Positions 49,101 through 61,667 of a DNA stretch of 64,000 nt are shown here, piece by piece. Where the stretch lies: the NCBI GenBank assembly GCA_033002965.1, contig JAURVB010014595.1, forward strand, positions 124,001-188,000. The letters are read 5' to 3'. The notes below the pieces were generated by a model, which was given only the letters and a program-made list of their open reading frames with translations, was not told where the DNA came from and made no database searches. This stretch comes from Piper betle. Taxonomy: Eukaryota > Streptophyta > Magnoliopsida > Piperales > Piperaceae. The first letter of the stretch is position 1, and every line of letters starts with the position of its first letter. A program made the position numbers and the translations under genes.

Positions 49101-52100
49101 GGGAGATGGTCAACTATGAACTTAAAAACATCAGAGATTCTTGTTACTTTCCTTCTCCTTTTCTTGGTTGTTCCTTTCCTCTCTCCTTATCGTGAGGTAA
49201 TCAATTACTTTGTCGCCAATATGACGGCATCGTATTATCAACATATTGCAGACAACAACAATCTCGTGTCAGTGGTTAGTCCGTGGCATTCTTGTTGGTG
49301 GTTGCTGAAGGCAACTTATTGCCTACTTGAAACTGATAAGTCACTATTCAGCACGCCTTGGTTAGTAGAGTCATATTTGCTAACTAGAGTTCTCCGGTTC
49401 TTGCAGTGATATTGAAGACCATGATTATTTTTCAGTTTCACTTTTTCAGTCACCATTACTTTCAAGGGTATCTTGCCCATGGGCGGTTTATTGCAAAATG
49501 TTGCCTTCTTTTGTATTATTTTGTCATCTGAGTTCGTTTTAAAGCTATGTTACTCTTGTTACTTTAGAGATTATTTATATTGTGTGGAGTCATGATTATT
49601 TTCAATGAGAGTGCTCGCACATTGTCTTTGAAGGTTTTCATTGATGAATTGGATGCACTTGCTCCAGTGCGAAAAGATGGAGGTGAACCATTGTCGCAGA
49701 GGATGCTATCATCTTTATTGAATATAATGGAAGAGATCAGTGGTAGTCCTGTACTTCTCATTGCTGCCACCAATCAACCTGATGGTATAGATTCTTCCTT
49801 ACGCAGACATGGTCGATTTGACCGAGAAATTGAGATTGGTACGTAGTTGTGGGTGATCTAATCACTGCTCATGTTCATTTTATTCCTTAAAATTGGAAGT
49901 CTTTTTGTTGAAAGTATGTATTGAAGGTCATGGGGGCCATATGTGGGTAAAATTTGATAAATACATCCATATTATGCAATTAGATATAGTGCTGACAATG
50001 ATATAACATTCTGAGCTGCTTTAGCAAATATCTTTATCTAGTTGAAAACTTAAAATTTTTTCAGTTTATCTTTCCCTATTTCTTTGGTGCAAGAATGTGT
50101 TGAAGGCTGAGTGGGCCCATGCTATTAAATTTGGAGGAATATGATTGAATAAAGGATGTGTTTCTGAGATAAGACTCTGTTGCTTTGGTGTTTGTCTTTA
50201 TCTAGTTTGATTGTGCATTTTATGCTGTAATATAATACCTTTGTTTAGGTTATTTACTTTTTAGACTGTTTTGTGATGTTTCAATTGCTGCTGAGTGGAG
50301 GCTCATGGTTTGCTGCTGTTTTCTTATGACTTCCTACTTGTCCTCTATCGTGTTCTTGCTATTTGTTGTCAATTTATGCTTTAAGACAATGCTGACATGA
50401 TATTGTTCTCTCATTTCTTTGTTTTTGGCTGCTTGTCTGAGAACTGGCAGCTTTGCTCTCATTCATTAAAGAATTATGATGGAAAGCAGAAGAAAAGCTT
50501 CCGATTTTGGCTTTCAATCGATCTGGCTTTGATCTACCAGTGTTATCATGTTTTATAATATCTCTATTTGATGCTTCTGTGTCCCAGATTGGAGTCTTCC
50601 TTTGCCTCTTTGGCTAGAAATTGATGATAATTTTTTTTAACCTTAACAACCACGACTCTGATTTCTTTGTTTCTGAAATTCTTCCTCCCCACATTTTCTT
50701 CACTAAAATGTGTTTGTAAATAGAAAATGACCTTTTTAGGGTTTCCGTTTTAGGTGCACCATCAGCAGACCAACGGTTGGAAATACTGTCTGTTCTTCTC
50801 TGTGAGAAGAAACACTCTCTAGCGGAGAACGAAATCAAAGATCTTGCTTTGAGAAGCCATGGCTTTGTGGGTGCTGATTTAGCTAGCCTTTGTAATGAAG
50901 CGGCATTTAATGCCCTTAGACGCTACCTTGGGATGAAGAATCTCCCTGATTTGTTAGAAGCATTTACTCGGAAGCCAAAACATTGGGATATAGATGATGA
51001 TAAGCTTGAAAATAGAATAGATTCTCTTCCGTGCCAACTTTCGAATCTTAGCCTAGCATCTAAACCAGAAATGAGATTTAATTGTGATGGGAATATGATG
51101 AAAAACACCGGTACTCTAGAATATGATTTGTTGAATTACTATAGCATCAAATCATCTTGGAAAGAGGGAGGAGAATCTTTGCTTTCTATTACTATTGAGG
51201 ATTTTGAGAATGCTTTGAAGAAAGTAAGGCCAAGTGCCATGCGAGAGGTAAGAGATAAGTTCTCTTGTAGATGGGAAGGTTTCATTGCAGCATATTCATG
51301 AAAAATGTAAAAATTGTTCATTCCAATATATGACCAGGAATTGCTAAGGTGATGGTACATTTTACGACTAACATATATAAGTAATTGTACTAAAAGTCTC
51401 TCGCAGTTTTTTCCCCACTTTAAATCCTACTCCCTTTGATGTTCATTTTCTAAGAAATTTCTACTGATTTTTAGATTATGATCGAAGTACCGCAAACTAG
51501 CTGGGATGACATTGGCGGCCAAGAAGAAGTAAAAAATCAGCTAAAGGAAGTAGTTGAATGGCCTCTTAAATATTGTGGGCATTTGAATCTTATGGGGATT
51601 GATCTTCCTTTAGGGGTTCTGATGTTTGGTCCTCCTGGATGTAGTAAAACCCTTCTGGCCCGTGCAGTTGCATCCAACTCGGGCCTTAATTTTCTTGCGG
51701 TGAAGGGCCCTGAACTATTTAGCAAATGGGTTGGTGAATCTGAGAAATCTGTAAAAACTTTATTTAAGAAAGCGAAGTCTGCTGCTCCATCAATAATTTT
51801 TTTCGATGAAATTGATGCACTTGCCAGTACTCGTGGAAAGGAAAAGGACGGTACTTCTGTTGGTGATAGAGTTTTGAGCCAACTTCTAGAAGAGCTCGAT
51901 GGTAAGTAGGATTTTTCCAATTTATATTTAATTACAGAGAGTTACACTATTATGCTTATTTGTTTTACCTGTGCTATTTCTTCTCCATTTATATAGTTGA
52001 TACAACATGCTTGACATCTTATTTCTGACAATGAATTTTTTATTATTTCAGACTAATTCTTTATTGAAAATTCACGTAAGTAAAGGATGAAGTATATGTG

Positions 52101-53764
52101 AGGTTGGATAGTTGAGTTTAATAAGGTTGTATGGAAGTTTTTAGAATAAAGCATCCATTGTTTTATGTGCATAGTTCTAGAAGTTACTGATCTACATCAA
52201 CACCTTGCCAATATTGCATCATTCTAAATGTCTACACCTTGTCTTAGCTCAATTGGGCCCATGGCATAGATTTTGTGTCGTGGATTGGTGGTGGCGGTCA
52301 CCACATCTTATCTTCAGTTTTATTCATTAATTTTCAAGGTTGCAACAGGGAGAGGATTTGGCGCAATAACTTTGTCTCTGTGTTTTTGCATGGTTTTGTG
52401 TCTCATCTATGAATATGAAATCAAGTAGTTGGTCATAAAATCCATGCTGCCAGCCTAACCTTTTTGTAGGAAAAGGACAAGGAATAGATGATGATTGATT
52501 AATCGCTCTCAAATCCAAATTAATTGCATAAAACGTCTGGAAAAAAATAAAAATAAAAAAGTTTTTATATTGGATGTCTTCTATGAATATAGTTCTAGTG
52601 CTCAACACAATAGATCAACAGCGAGAAATTCATTCTATCACGCCCTTTTGGCTGTCTAAATATGTATAAGCATCTGTGCATATAGGGAGCATCTGCTTGC
52701 TGTTGTCAGCTCCAATGGAAAAATCTAGAAACCATAGCAGTTTGCATTGGAAACTAGCTGACTCATTTTTTAAGTTATGATCTTGTTTAATATTCATATG
52801 AAAGCTGCTCTGGCTTCTATAGAGATCTGATCCATTTTGGGATGCCTATGTGCTATAGGTGTGGAATCAAGAGGCCGTGTGATTGTGATTGCTGCTACCA
52901 ACCGCCCAGATAAGATCGATCCAGCACTTCTAAGACCAGGTTGCAAATAACTCCCTCATGCTTATTCTTTTATCAGTTTCAAATGGGATACTAAGGCATT
53001 GTTTTGTTGGCAGGTCGTTTTGATAGGCACTTGTATGTGGGACTGCCATCTGAAGCAGACCGTGAAGCTATATTCAGAATTCACTTGCGCAGATGTCCAC
53101 TCGGTGCTAATATCTCTTTAAAAAAATTGGCCAATCTTACAAAAGGATATACAGGGGCAGATATATTCTCAGTCTGCCAAACGGGTGGCTTTATTGCAAT
53201 GGAGGTATCTTTCTCTGTCTTTCTATCCATGTTTATGAACTTTAATTATACTATAGAAGATTTTTCTCCATATTTGTTTTTCATCCTTTATAAAACCCTT
53301 TGTATTGAGTGGTGACCAAGCGGAACTTTAATAATACTAGTAACATAAGAGAAAAAGTGAACGGACAATCAAGACAAAGGGGGACAAGATGACATCTTGC
53401 AATTTATGTCATTTATCAATTCAAAAACCTCATTTACATTGATGGAAGTTTAATATATATAGACTAATTAGAACCTAATCATCATCGACTCTATAATCCT
53501 AATTAGTAAAAATAATAAATATACAGTTAAATACCCAAAAAATATTTTCAAGAGCCAATATTTATCATGGGACGTGCTTAAAGCATATATTTCTATTTTA
53601 AATTTGCTGCTTAATAATATGATGCTTTGCAGGAGAACATGGAGGGTGTTGTTTCAATGTCACACTTCATTAGTGCCATTGGTAGGGTTAAGCCAACTGA
53701 TGTACATCTGTATGAAGCTTTTGCTGCGATGTTTGGAAGGTTCGTACACAGCATTAATTCATAG
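46117..53764 (+). CDS. CIP111: CIP111-like double AAA ATPase (CDC48/Spaf type)
   Basis: Plant homologue of calmodulin-interacting protein 111, a two-ring AAA+ unfoldase (related to Afg2/SPATA5, which acts in ribosome maturation). Readable exons: 46117-46446, 47071-47225, 47437-about 48146, 48503-48709, 49634-49838, 50754-51247, 51475-51901, 52859-52939, 53014-53204, 53633-53764. The N-terminus is Ser/Pro-rich and acidic ([11 protein letters not shown]), then [14 protein letters not shown] domain 1: Walker [10 protein letters not shown], Walker [12 protein letters not shown], arginine-finger region [13 protein letters not shown]. Domain 2: [18 protein letters not shown], Walker [17 protein letters not shown], pore-loop [15 protein letters not shown], Walker [33 protein letters not shown]. 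Walker A 2 reads GCSKT, not GTGKT, as in Arabidopsis CIP111. Frame breaks: C-run 47111-47115 and T-run 47925-47929. The junction between 48146 and 48503 is uncertain, and a small exon may be missing. Confidence 0.93.
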
Positions 53765-54770
53765 AATAGCTCTCAATTGTGATTTGCATCTGATCAATTA
53801 TCGTATTAAGATTTAGATTATACCTCCCCCCCCCCAGCCTATTTTTTTGTACTTTATAATGTTCTTATTTTTTTCACTCCTGTACAGTCATGCTTTTTAC
53901 TTTAGAATAGGCTGATTAATGGAAGTTGCAGATTCAAGTCTCCACACCTTTTTATTTTATTTTATATTTTTATTGTTGCACGGCAAATGCAATTTCTTTG
54001 TGTTATCGTCAATGTCATTGAAGTAAATGTTTGTTGGCTATTTTAAACGAACTATGTTTCCCACACCTGTTGGGATCATCGCTGAGCCAGCCCGGTTGTC
54101 TGTATCTTGCACTTGAGACAACACCAACAAAGAGTAGAGGGCAGCTATTTGTCATAAGATTACTATTGACTATTAAGATGAAGTAAACGGCATTATATTT
54201 GGAGGGTGATGAGATGCATCAATTAACCATCAATGGTGTTCGAGTGTAATTATAATTACGAACACCCGTATTGCCAAGTAGATATCTGATAATCAATTAC
54301 TGGAGCAGATTATTATGGTCATGTACAATAGAATAACTCAATGGTAGACCCCTATAACCAATCATGATACCAATACTTGACACTAAATAAGGTATTTGAT
54401 AGAAAACTTACCAATTTGTTTCTTTCTGGATAGGTTTAATGTCGGTGACTAACGAATCAATTTATGCGAACGGTAGGCTGGTGGATACTATCATGAAGAT
54501 AATTTTCTTGTATTAATCACTGTCAAAACGTACGACAAGATAGCTGCTGACCAGTCGACGGGACCTTGGAAGGTAAAACATGAAAAAGAATATTTCAGCG
54601 GCTTGTTAATATTGGAGAACAAATTCAGGAAATGCAAGCTCGGAACGTATACAAAGAGAAATGTATATTTTTTGCCGGCTAAACTTGGAAGAGATAACAG
54701 ACATCCTAGTTATTAGGAGGATGAAAAACCATCCACTTGATTGTAAATCTGTCCAAACCACCAAGCACAA
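53765..54770. other. Convergent 3' intergenic region
   Basis: Lies between the 3' ends of the CIP111-like gene (+) and MPH1 (-), so it should hold both 3'UTRs and terminators. A nine-base C run is at about 53827-53835. No gene recognised. Confidence 0.55.
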
Positions 54771-56189
54771 TTAGGAGCTGCCAATGGAGGTTGAATCAAG
54801 AGCCACTACCTGTTGGGCATCTGCAGGAGCAGGGGAAGAATCAAGAGATGGCGACAGAGACTGGTCTGGGGGAACCAATGCTTCAATAATCTCGGGTGGT
54901 TTGAATTTGTTGATGTAGTAAGTAAGAGAGGGGCCTGTGTAGTCCAATGTCTGCACTTGAGGTTGGTTCTTGCCTACTTGTGTGAGTATTGTCGATGCTG
55001 CAGCCACGGAGACGAGGGCGAAAACTGCTACAACTGCAGCAGTGTTCCCTGTTCCCTCCGATGATGTTCCCCCACTTCCTGAGCTTAATGCGCGTTCTGC
55101 TACGTATACAACTGGCTGCAAAATAAACAGCAATATTCATTAAGATTGACTCAACCAAATTAACTCACCCTATGTGGGTTTGATCAGTTGACCAATATGA
55201 GTTAAGAGTTGAGACTCAACACCTAAATCGGTTTAACTTACTAGCCTAAAATCCGTATGGGTGCAATTTTAAATGCTATCTTCTAGTTGGATTCAGGTCT
55301 TCAAGTTAAGTAAATATATAAATGCCAAGATGTGGTAGAAGACAAGGAATCAGGTATGTCGGATTCAGGTTCGAAAATTAGAACCCTCCAGCAAACCTAT
55401 CTGTGAGGCACCTTCGCTACAAATATCTTTGGAAGGAAAATTTTTAGGTATAACACATCTTGTGTATGATACATGCAAAGCATTTTTCTTTTTCCAATTA
55501 TGTATAAGCTCGTCATTCATGAGATTGATAATTTTGCGTATCTAAGACCAGGTTTGTACCATTTTACACAAGATGCTTAACATTAATTCAAATTGATGGA
55601 AACAAATTCTAAGCAAAGATTGACCAAGATAAGTTAGTTCCAATCCAAAGATGATGCAAGGTGAGGAAATTTCAAAGCATGAGGAGAGATCATATAGTTA
55701 GAGGTAGCTAGGAGTGAGTGAACCTCAACGGAGTAGATGTTGGTTTGGCCAGCAGTAGTCTCAACGTAGCCCGTCCAGTTTCTTATTGCGAGGTGGGTAC
55801 GTCCCTACGACTCTGGTCTTTTCTCCGGCCAGCCATTCCACGCTCACTCTTCCCACCTATCACCAAAGCGACCCACGTACATACCAATCCACAGAACCAA
55901 AATCGTCATCAGTTCACGCATATATGTATATATTTATGAAGGATTGAAAGAGTAATAATCAAATGAAGAGATTTTCCGAATGAAAAGCAACCTCTTTATC
56001 AGGGGCACATTCTTCTTCATTGCAGTCATCTGAATCATCAGAGGAAGCTCTCACAACAGAGAGATGGGAATTGCTCTGATGGGTGGTGCCAGCAGCTCGC
56101 CTTGGGAACAGAGGCGAAGAGTGGAGGGGATGGTAAGAACGGAAAACGCAGCCACCAGCAGAAAGCAAAGAGTGGGAAGCGCACACCAT
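54771..56189 (-). CDS. MPH1: MPH1, protein maintaining PSII under high light (chloroplast)
   Basis: MPH1 (At5g07020 type) is a thylakoid membrane protein that protects and helps repair photosystem II under high light. Three exons: 55992-56189, 55724-55856, 54771-55115. Exon 1 gives a transit peptide (MVCASHSLLSAGG, Ser/Arg-rich) with a plausible cleavage at VVRA|SSDD. Exon 2 carries VSVEWLAGEKTRVVGTYPP and, after a shift, GYVETTAGQTNIYSVE. Exon 3 gives PVVYVAERALSSGSGG, a membrane segment AVVAVFALVSVAAAS, then the conserved QVQTLDYTGPSLTYYINKFK and a Pro/Ser-rich tail. In exon 2 the frame changes near 55776-55782: the family has KKGWTGY, here KK then CTGG, consistent with two missing bases or one extra. 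Confidence 0.9.
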
Positions 56190-57090
56190 CGGCAGAAGAG
56201 GCCGCCGATGCGACTATGAGTGGTAGTGCAGAGGAGTTGAGGGAGAGGAAAGGGTGGTGCCGGATGCAGTGGCGTTGGAGGGGGATTCTCTGCACTGCAT
56301 TGTGTGGTCTACTTTCAACTATTTTATTCATTCATCAACTTTCTTATATTATTATTGTGCTCATATAAAATATCTTTTCCTATTTTAAAAAAGAATTTAC
56401 GTAGAAAAGGTCATATAAATACAGGTATATTAAAAATGGGGAAATAATAAACAAATACGACTAAAGAGACGAAATATCAAGTGATTCTTTCGCCACCACA
56501 AGTCCAGCCATGTTCGTCGTGGACGACCTCGCTGCCACTACTGCCAATCAAAAAAGTTGACCCACAAAATCATTGAACTTTTCCGCAATAAATTGACTGC
56601 TAAAATTTTTTTTCATGTGATTGAACCATTCAGAGAAAGGCACAGCCAGTTCAAAAAATTAAAAGTTGCATAAAAGCATTGATATATGCCCCATGCTTCA
56701 ATCCCTGTTTCTGGGCATTTGCTCTCTTTACAGTTCTATCAATGGCAAGGTGGCCTTCCATGCGTTTAGCAGTTTCCCACTCTGTAACTTAGCCCTGTGA
56801 TAAATCTTCTATGTATCTAATCCAAAACTTCATCAGAGTTCCTGAGCCGCTTCCTCACATCGATGTGGCATTTCTCAAACGCGCCTTCTGAAAGTGGATG
56901 TAAAATTAATGGCCCAATATCTTATTCTAGCAAGCATTCATATACTAATTAGTAATTTCAATACTTTACTAATTAAAAACAGACAATATAAAAGCTCCAT
57001 ATTTAGGGCTGCTACAAAATTGCAGGATTGTTGTTGGTTTCATACAGAGAACCTTAAGCCAATTCCTGATGGAATTCTGATTTAGGAATC
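56190..57090. other. MPH1 upstream region
   Basis: Promoter and 5'UTR side of the minus-strand MPH1 gene. Nothing else recognised; the right part may be the edge of the gypsy-derived block. Confidence 0.5.
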
Positions 57091-57327
57091 CTATAACTAG
57101 ATCTATAGGCTTCAACAAGGAATCCTATACATCTTTAATACCCAAACTCGATCAAACTTGAAGCAACAATTAGGAATAAGAAGAGCAACGACAAAGGTAA
57201 TGAAAATCAAAGCCTTTATTCAATGTAATGATAATAATCTTGACTAATACATGAAGATGTCTTATATATGATATAACTCTAATTAAAACAAATTTGTAAT
57301 GTTTAATATACCCTTCCTAAGTCATCT

Positions 57328-57333
<6 letters not shown>

Positions 57334-57362
<29 letters not shown>
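57334..57362. repeat. TA microsatellite
   Basis: About 14 uninterrupted TA units inside the presumed LTR side of the gypsy remnant. Confidence 0.95.
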
Positions 57363-57365
<3 letters not shown>

Positions 57366-57559
57366 TATGATCAAAATACCCCTAATTAATAATTCATAAA
57401 CAGGGAAAAAATAAAATTAAGGAAAAACTCATATTGCGAAGACTTTCTCTACTTATTCCTTCTTTGTATAGACTTTTATAGTTTTAAGATCCTTCTCAAT
57501 TAAATCTATTCTTCATGATTTTCATTAATGTTATGATGCAAATTAGGCATAGGAATTAC

Positions 57560-58276
57560 CTTATCTTGCACATCTTCATTCTCCTCTTCTTAAAAAAACT
57601 CACCCTCAAGTTCTGCTCTTCAAACTCATCAAAATAAGGATACAAATGTGCAACATTAAACGTATTATGAATATTCAAACCATTAAGAAACTTCACTCTA
57701 TACGCATTATCACCAAAAATTTCAAGTATCTCACACGTCCAAGCTTCTTTAGCGTCAACTTATGACACATTCCTTGAGGACATATTACCTTTGACAAATA
57801 GACTCATACCAAATCCCCAACTTCAAACTTTCGTTGACCACAGCCATTAGTTCTATGTCATAGGTGCTATAATTCAACAAAGATCCACTCAACTTCTCAC
57901 TAAAGAATGCGATAGGATGCTTACACTGTCTAAGAACGACACCAATACCATTTTTAGATGAATCACACTCCACTTCAAACAACTTATCAAAATCTAGCAA
58001 TGCTAAACATGGAGCTTCAGTAAAACACTTTTTAATGAGCACAAAAGCATTTTCAGCTTCATCAGTCCACAGAAAATTGTTCGATTTCATCAAATCAGTA
58101 ATAGGTGTCATAATAGTGCAGAAAGTTTTAATAAAACACATATAGAAACTAGTCAATCCATAGACAGAACGAACTTGTGATATTGAGGAAGGAGTCTCCC
58201 ATTCTTGGATGGTCTTTATCTTACTTTCATCAGGCCGAAGTTCATCTTTTGAAACTTCACATCCTACGAAGATCAT
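57560..58276 (-). pseudogene. gypsy RT tail, RNase H and integrase C-terminus
   Basis: MIFVGCEVSKDELRPDESKI is the end of the reverse transcriptase. YGLTSFYMCFIKTFCTIMTP is the RT connection, and LFEVECDSSKNGIGVVLRQ with PIAFFSEKLSGSLLNYSTYD is RNase H (Asp of VECDSS retained). The sequence then jumps directly to integrase C-terminal motifs in another frame (KFEVGDLV, SKLTLKKLG, GLNIHNTFNVAHLYPY-like), so the rest of RNase H and the integrase zinc and catalytic core are deleted. Confidence 0.75.
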
Positions 58277-58291
58277 TTTTGGGGTCTTAGC

Positions 58292-58723
58292 CCTGATTAA
58301 TGAAGGGCAAGAGATGACATTAGTTCAACCATCCCATTTGACATGTCGATCAAATTGTCACTATCTACCCAAAAGTAGATGACAAGCATCCATGACAACA
58401 TCACATAAAACCTCATCTTTAAAACTACCCATAACAAAAGGCACAAGGCATTGATTAACTACTTTTACTGAAGTATCAGTAGCTAACCACACCAATTTGT
58501 AGGGATGAGGATGCACCTCCGTCTTCAACTTAAAAAAATCAACTGCCTTTTTAGCTATTATGTTCTCACTTGCAGCAGGATCAATAATCAACTTAGCAGG
58601 TTGACCATGAATGTAGCATGTAGTACTAAAAATACTCCGTCTTCTCCAATCTTCCTTTATAGTTTTCGACGTAAGGAACAAGGGTCTAGTGACAAAGCAA
58701 TAATTAGGCTCATAACCTACCAA
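58292..58723 (-). pseudogene. gypsy aspartic protease fragment
   Basis: CYIHGQPAKLIIDPAASENI is the retroviral-type protease motif, but the usual DSGAS/DTGAS active site reads DPAAS. Downstream KAVDFFKLKTEVHPHPYKL, CDVVMDACHLLLGR and a WQFDRHVKWDG-like end follow, then a deletion leads straight into the RT tail at 58276. Confidence 0.75.
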
Positions 58724-58799
58724 TGCTTTGTGATCATCCTCAACAACATCCTCATCAGCTGGCTGCGAATCCTCAACAAAATCCTCTATAAACTTTTCT

Positions 58800-59343
58800 T
58801 CAGCATTCGTAAGAAGTTAAGGCTTCAATGGACAGTTGGCTGACAAGTGCCATGGCTTTTGACAGGCTAGCATTGCGTGTAGACGCTTGACCAAGTCGTC
58901 CACAAGAAGGTTGTCTTTGTTGGTTATTTGCTGGTCGGGAATTTGGGGGAGGATTTATTACTAGCAGCCATGGAAAGAGCAATTTGAGGCGGCGGCCAAT
59001 AAATAGAAGACAATGGGACAGAACAGGAATGGCTAGCCCTCATTATCTGAGACTTACAAAACTCAGATTTGATATAATCTCAAGCACATCAGAAAAATAA
59101 AATCTCGGCAACCTCTCTTTCAAATCAGCCCATAATCCATATAAATAACGATCCACTAACTGATCGTTTACTCTCACTAAGTTTAGCCTGAGCCACCGAA
59201 GAATGAAACTCCTTAGTATACTCTCTTACGGATTGAATACCTTGTCTAATAACAATTAACCTCCCAAATAATTGTTGCTTATATTTATAAGGAATTAACT
59301 CTTCAAAACCATGTGAAACTCATTCCATTCAGCGATTTGTAAC
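58800..59343 (-). pseudogene. gypsy gag C-terminal part with zinc knuckle
   Basis: A partial CCHC-type knuckle (CQKPWHLSANCPLKP) is near 58830. The gag core IRQGIQSVREYTKEFHSS and YLYGLWADLKERL is at about 59100-59250, and AEWNEFHMVLKS lies just left of the LTR insertion at 59344. Frames are broken. Confidence 0.7.
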
Positions 59344-61667
59344 TCTACAACCCCAACTTCGGGTTAGAGTTTTACCCGCTTATTGCTTTGCCCGGTTCGA
59401 GTCAGTTCAACTTTCAGATTATGGGTATGGGCCCAGATGGTTGTATAACCATGTTATGGAGGTTGGGTATGCCAGATATATAAATGATAACTTCAATTAT
59501 GTTACAACAGAACATAAATTATCAACGTATACTCAAGGGATACCGGTTCATGGTTATGTTAACTCAAGGGTTTTATGGCTAGATCTAATTTGTTGTAGTG
59601 CTTAGTACCTGCTTGAAATTCATTAGGGTATCGCTTTTACATGCTTTTTAGGGATTTCGAAGTACCGGATTGCCCCTGTGGGCCCAATTTGATTTGATTC
59701 TCAGATCTTCACCTAGTTGACTATAAAGTTTCGAGACTCATTTAGCTTCCTCACCTTGATTTTCGTCCATATAATCACTATTAGGCTTCGGAGTCAATTT
59801 TGACTTTTATTTATGTTGATCTGAGCTTTTCGTCCAAATATATATTATATATACTCTAGGTGGACCCCACTAAGACAACAAGTTGTTGGGCATTTAGATC
59901 GTGCCATGCGGCAAGATCTAGTTCGGCCATGTTAGCCCTAGCATTGGCCAACTAGATTTCAGGAGATTTTCCCCCGTATTTTCATAATATTTTCTACCCT
60001 TAGTGCTACTGGCACTTTTGGCTGCTGCTGGCAAGTCTCCGGCCACCCTCTGGCAATTGGACCACTGCCACTGTGACCGCATTGTGGTTGGCTATCGATT
60101 CAGGCCTAGTTTTGGCACCGGTGCCGCTGCGTTGGCAGCCAGAGATGAGGGTTTGTTCACCATTCTCACCACTGACATCATTGTGCGAGCCATTTTCTGG
60201 CGCCAACAAGGCCAACTACCTAGATCGACTCCTCCCACCAAGGCCTAACTTTTTGAGACCACCCTCAACCCTCGCCGTGGCAGCGATCGCCACCGGCGAC
60301 ATCGTCATTTCTGGTGGCATTTTTCAACGCCAGTGAGCCTTTTTCGGCGAGGCCAACCCCCCCAGATAGTTTCCTCTGTCAAGACCTTCCATTTGAGTCT
60401 AGCCCCGACCTCTATTGTGACTGCAATTGCCGCCAACGTCTCTACCTAACCCGGCAACAATCCCTCCCACTCATGGTCGTTTTCCGGCCAATCGACGACC
60501 AAACTACGTTGGTCACCACCATTGCCATGTTCCCAATTGCCTAGGCCGTCAATTGAGACCGACACCGACCCCTGGCTCCCCACCATTGCCATTTTCCAGC
60601 AATGAGCACGGGTGATGCTTGTCGTGCCCATTTACCCGCTCCAGCTTGTTCATGCTCACTAACCAATTCGTGTCCACCCACTTCTGTCCAACCTTGTTCA
60701 TGTCCATTGCCCATATTCGGGTCAATGACCCGACCCAGCTGACCGAGTTGCCCAACTCGCCCAAGAGCTTGACTCGGGCGAGTTGACTCCGCTTGACTTG
60801 GTCTAACTCGCCCAATTGACTCGACAACTCATTTTCGGACGTTTTTGCCCGTTTTCATTCGTTATTTAACGGTAGATAATTTGAGACTCCCTACATTAGT
60901 TTAGACGTATATTTACATTATATAGCATATTTTGATGCTATGAATATTATTTATTTATTAATTATTTTATTTATTTAATTAATTATTATTGTTTATTTCT
61001 TATTATTTATATATTTATCGATTATGATACATATTTATATGATTATTTATTATTATTGATGATATATTTATTTATTACTATTAATCTTATTCATGTTTAC
61101 CAAATTTTATTTATTTATTTGTTCATTATACATATGTTATTATTTATTTGTCTTTAATTATATATTTATGTATCTTATAGCTATTCTGTTATTATTCATG
61201 ACTAATTAACATTAATTAATTAATTATTTATTTATTTATCAAATTATTTATTTATTTACTTGCATATATGTTATTATTTACTTTTGTTCAACCACATACG
61301 TATATAGTATAATTATGTTATTATTTTATGATTAGTGTATTATTTATTCTCATGTATTTATTATTTATCTATTTATCCATGAGTTTATTTATTTATTTAT
61401 TTATTATTTGTTTATTAGTTATTTTTCCTTGTTACGTCTCAACTTACATGTTGAGTGTTTATTGTTGATTTATTTAATGTTATTGTTGATGTAAGTACAT
61501 GTCGCAACCATATATCATATAGAATTGTCAATCTTGTTTTTACGCCAAGAGAGTTATTTTGATTTATTTTTCATTCGAATCTTATAGATTAATTGATTTA
61601 AACATGAATCAACACGATCATATCAGTTCTAAACTGGTTCTTAAGTGAACTGGAATGGGGTATTACA
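59344..61667 (-). mobile_element. Second solo LTR, inserted in the gypsy gag
   Basis: Read on the minus strand it begins TGTAATACCCCATTCCAGTT (at 61667) and ends GGGGTTGTAGA (at 59344), where the last bases look like a mutated ..TACA terminus. The flanks GTAAC (59339-59343) and ATAAC (61668-61672) differ at one of five positions, an aged target-site duplication. Removing the LTR and one flank copy joins gag sequence on both sides without changing frame, which supports the borders. The start resembles the LTR at 3588 (TGTAACACCCC..GTTCAC). No gag or pol lies inside. Confidence 0.72.
60940..61440. repeat. TTTA-rich low-complexity tract inside the second LTR
   Basis: About 500 bases made of degenerate TTTA/ATTA/TTAT repeats with very little G or C. 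Confidence 0.85.

Noticed and set aside
60003..60827. Overlapping open frames inside the second LTR
   Set aside because: Pro/Thr-rich frames on both strands within an LTR; no gag, protease or RT motif.
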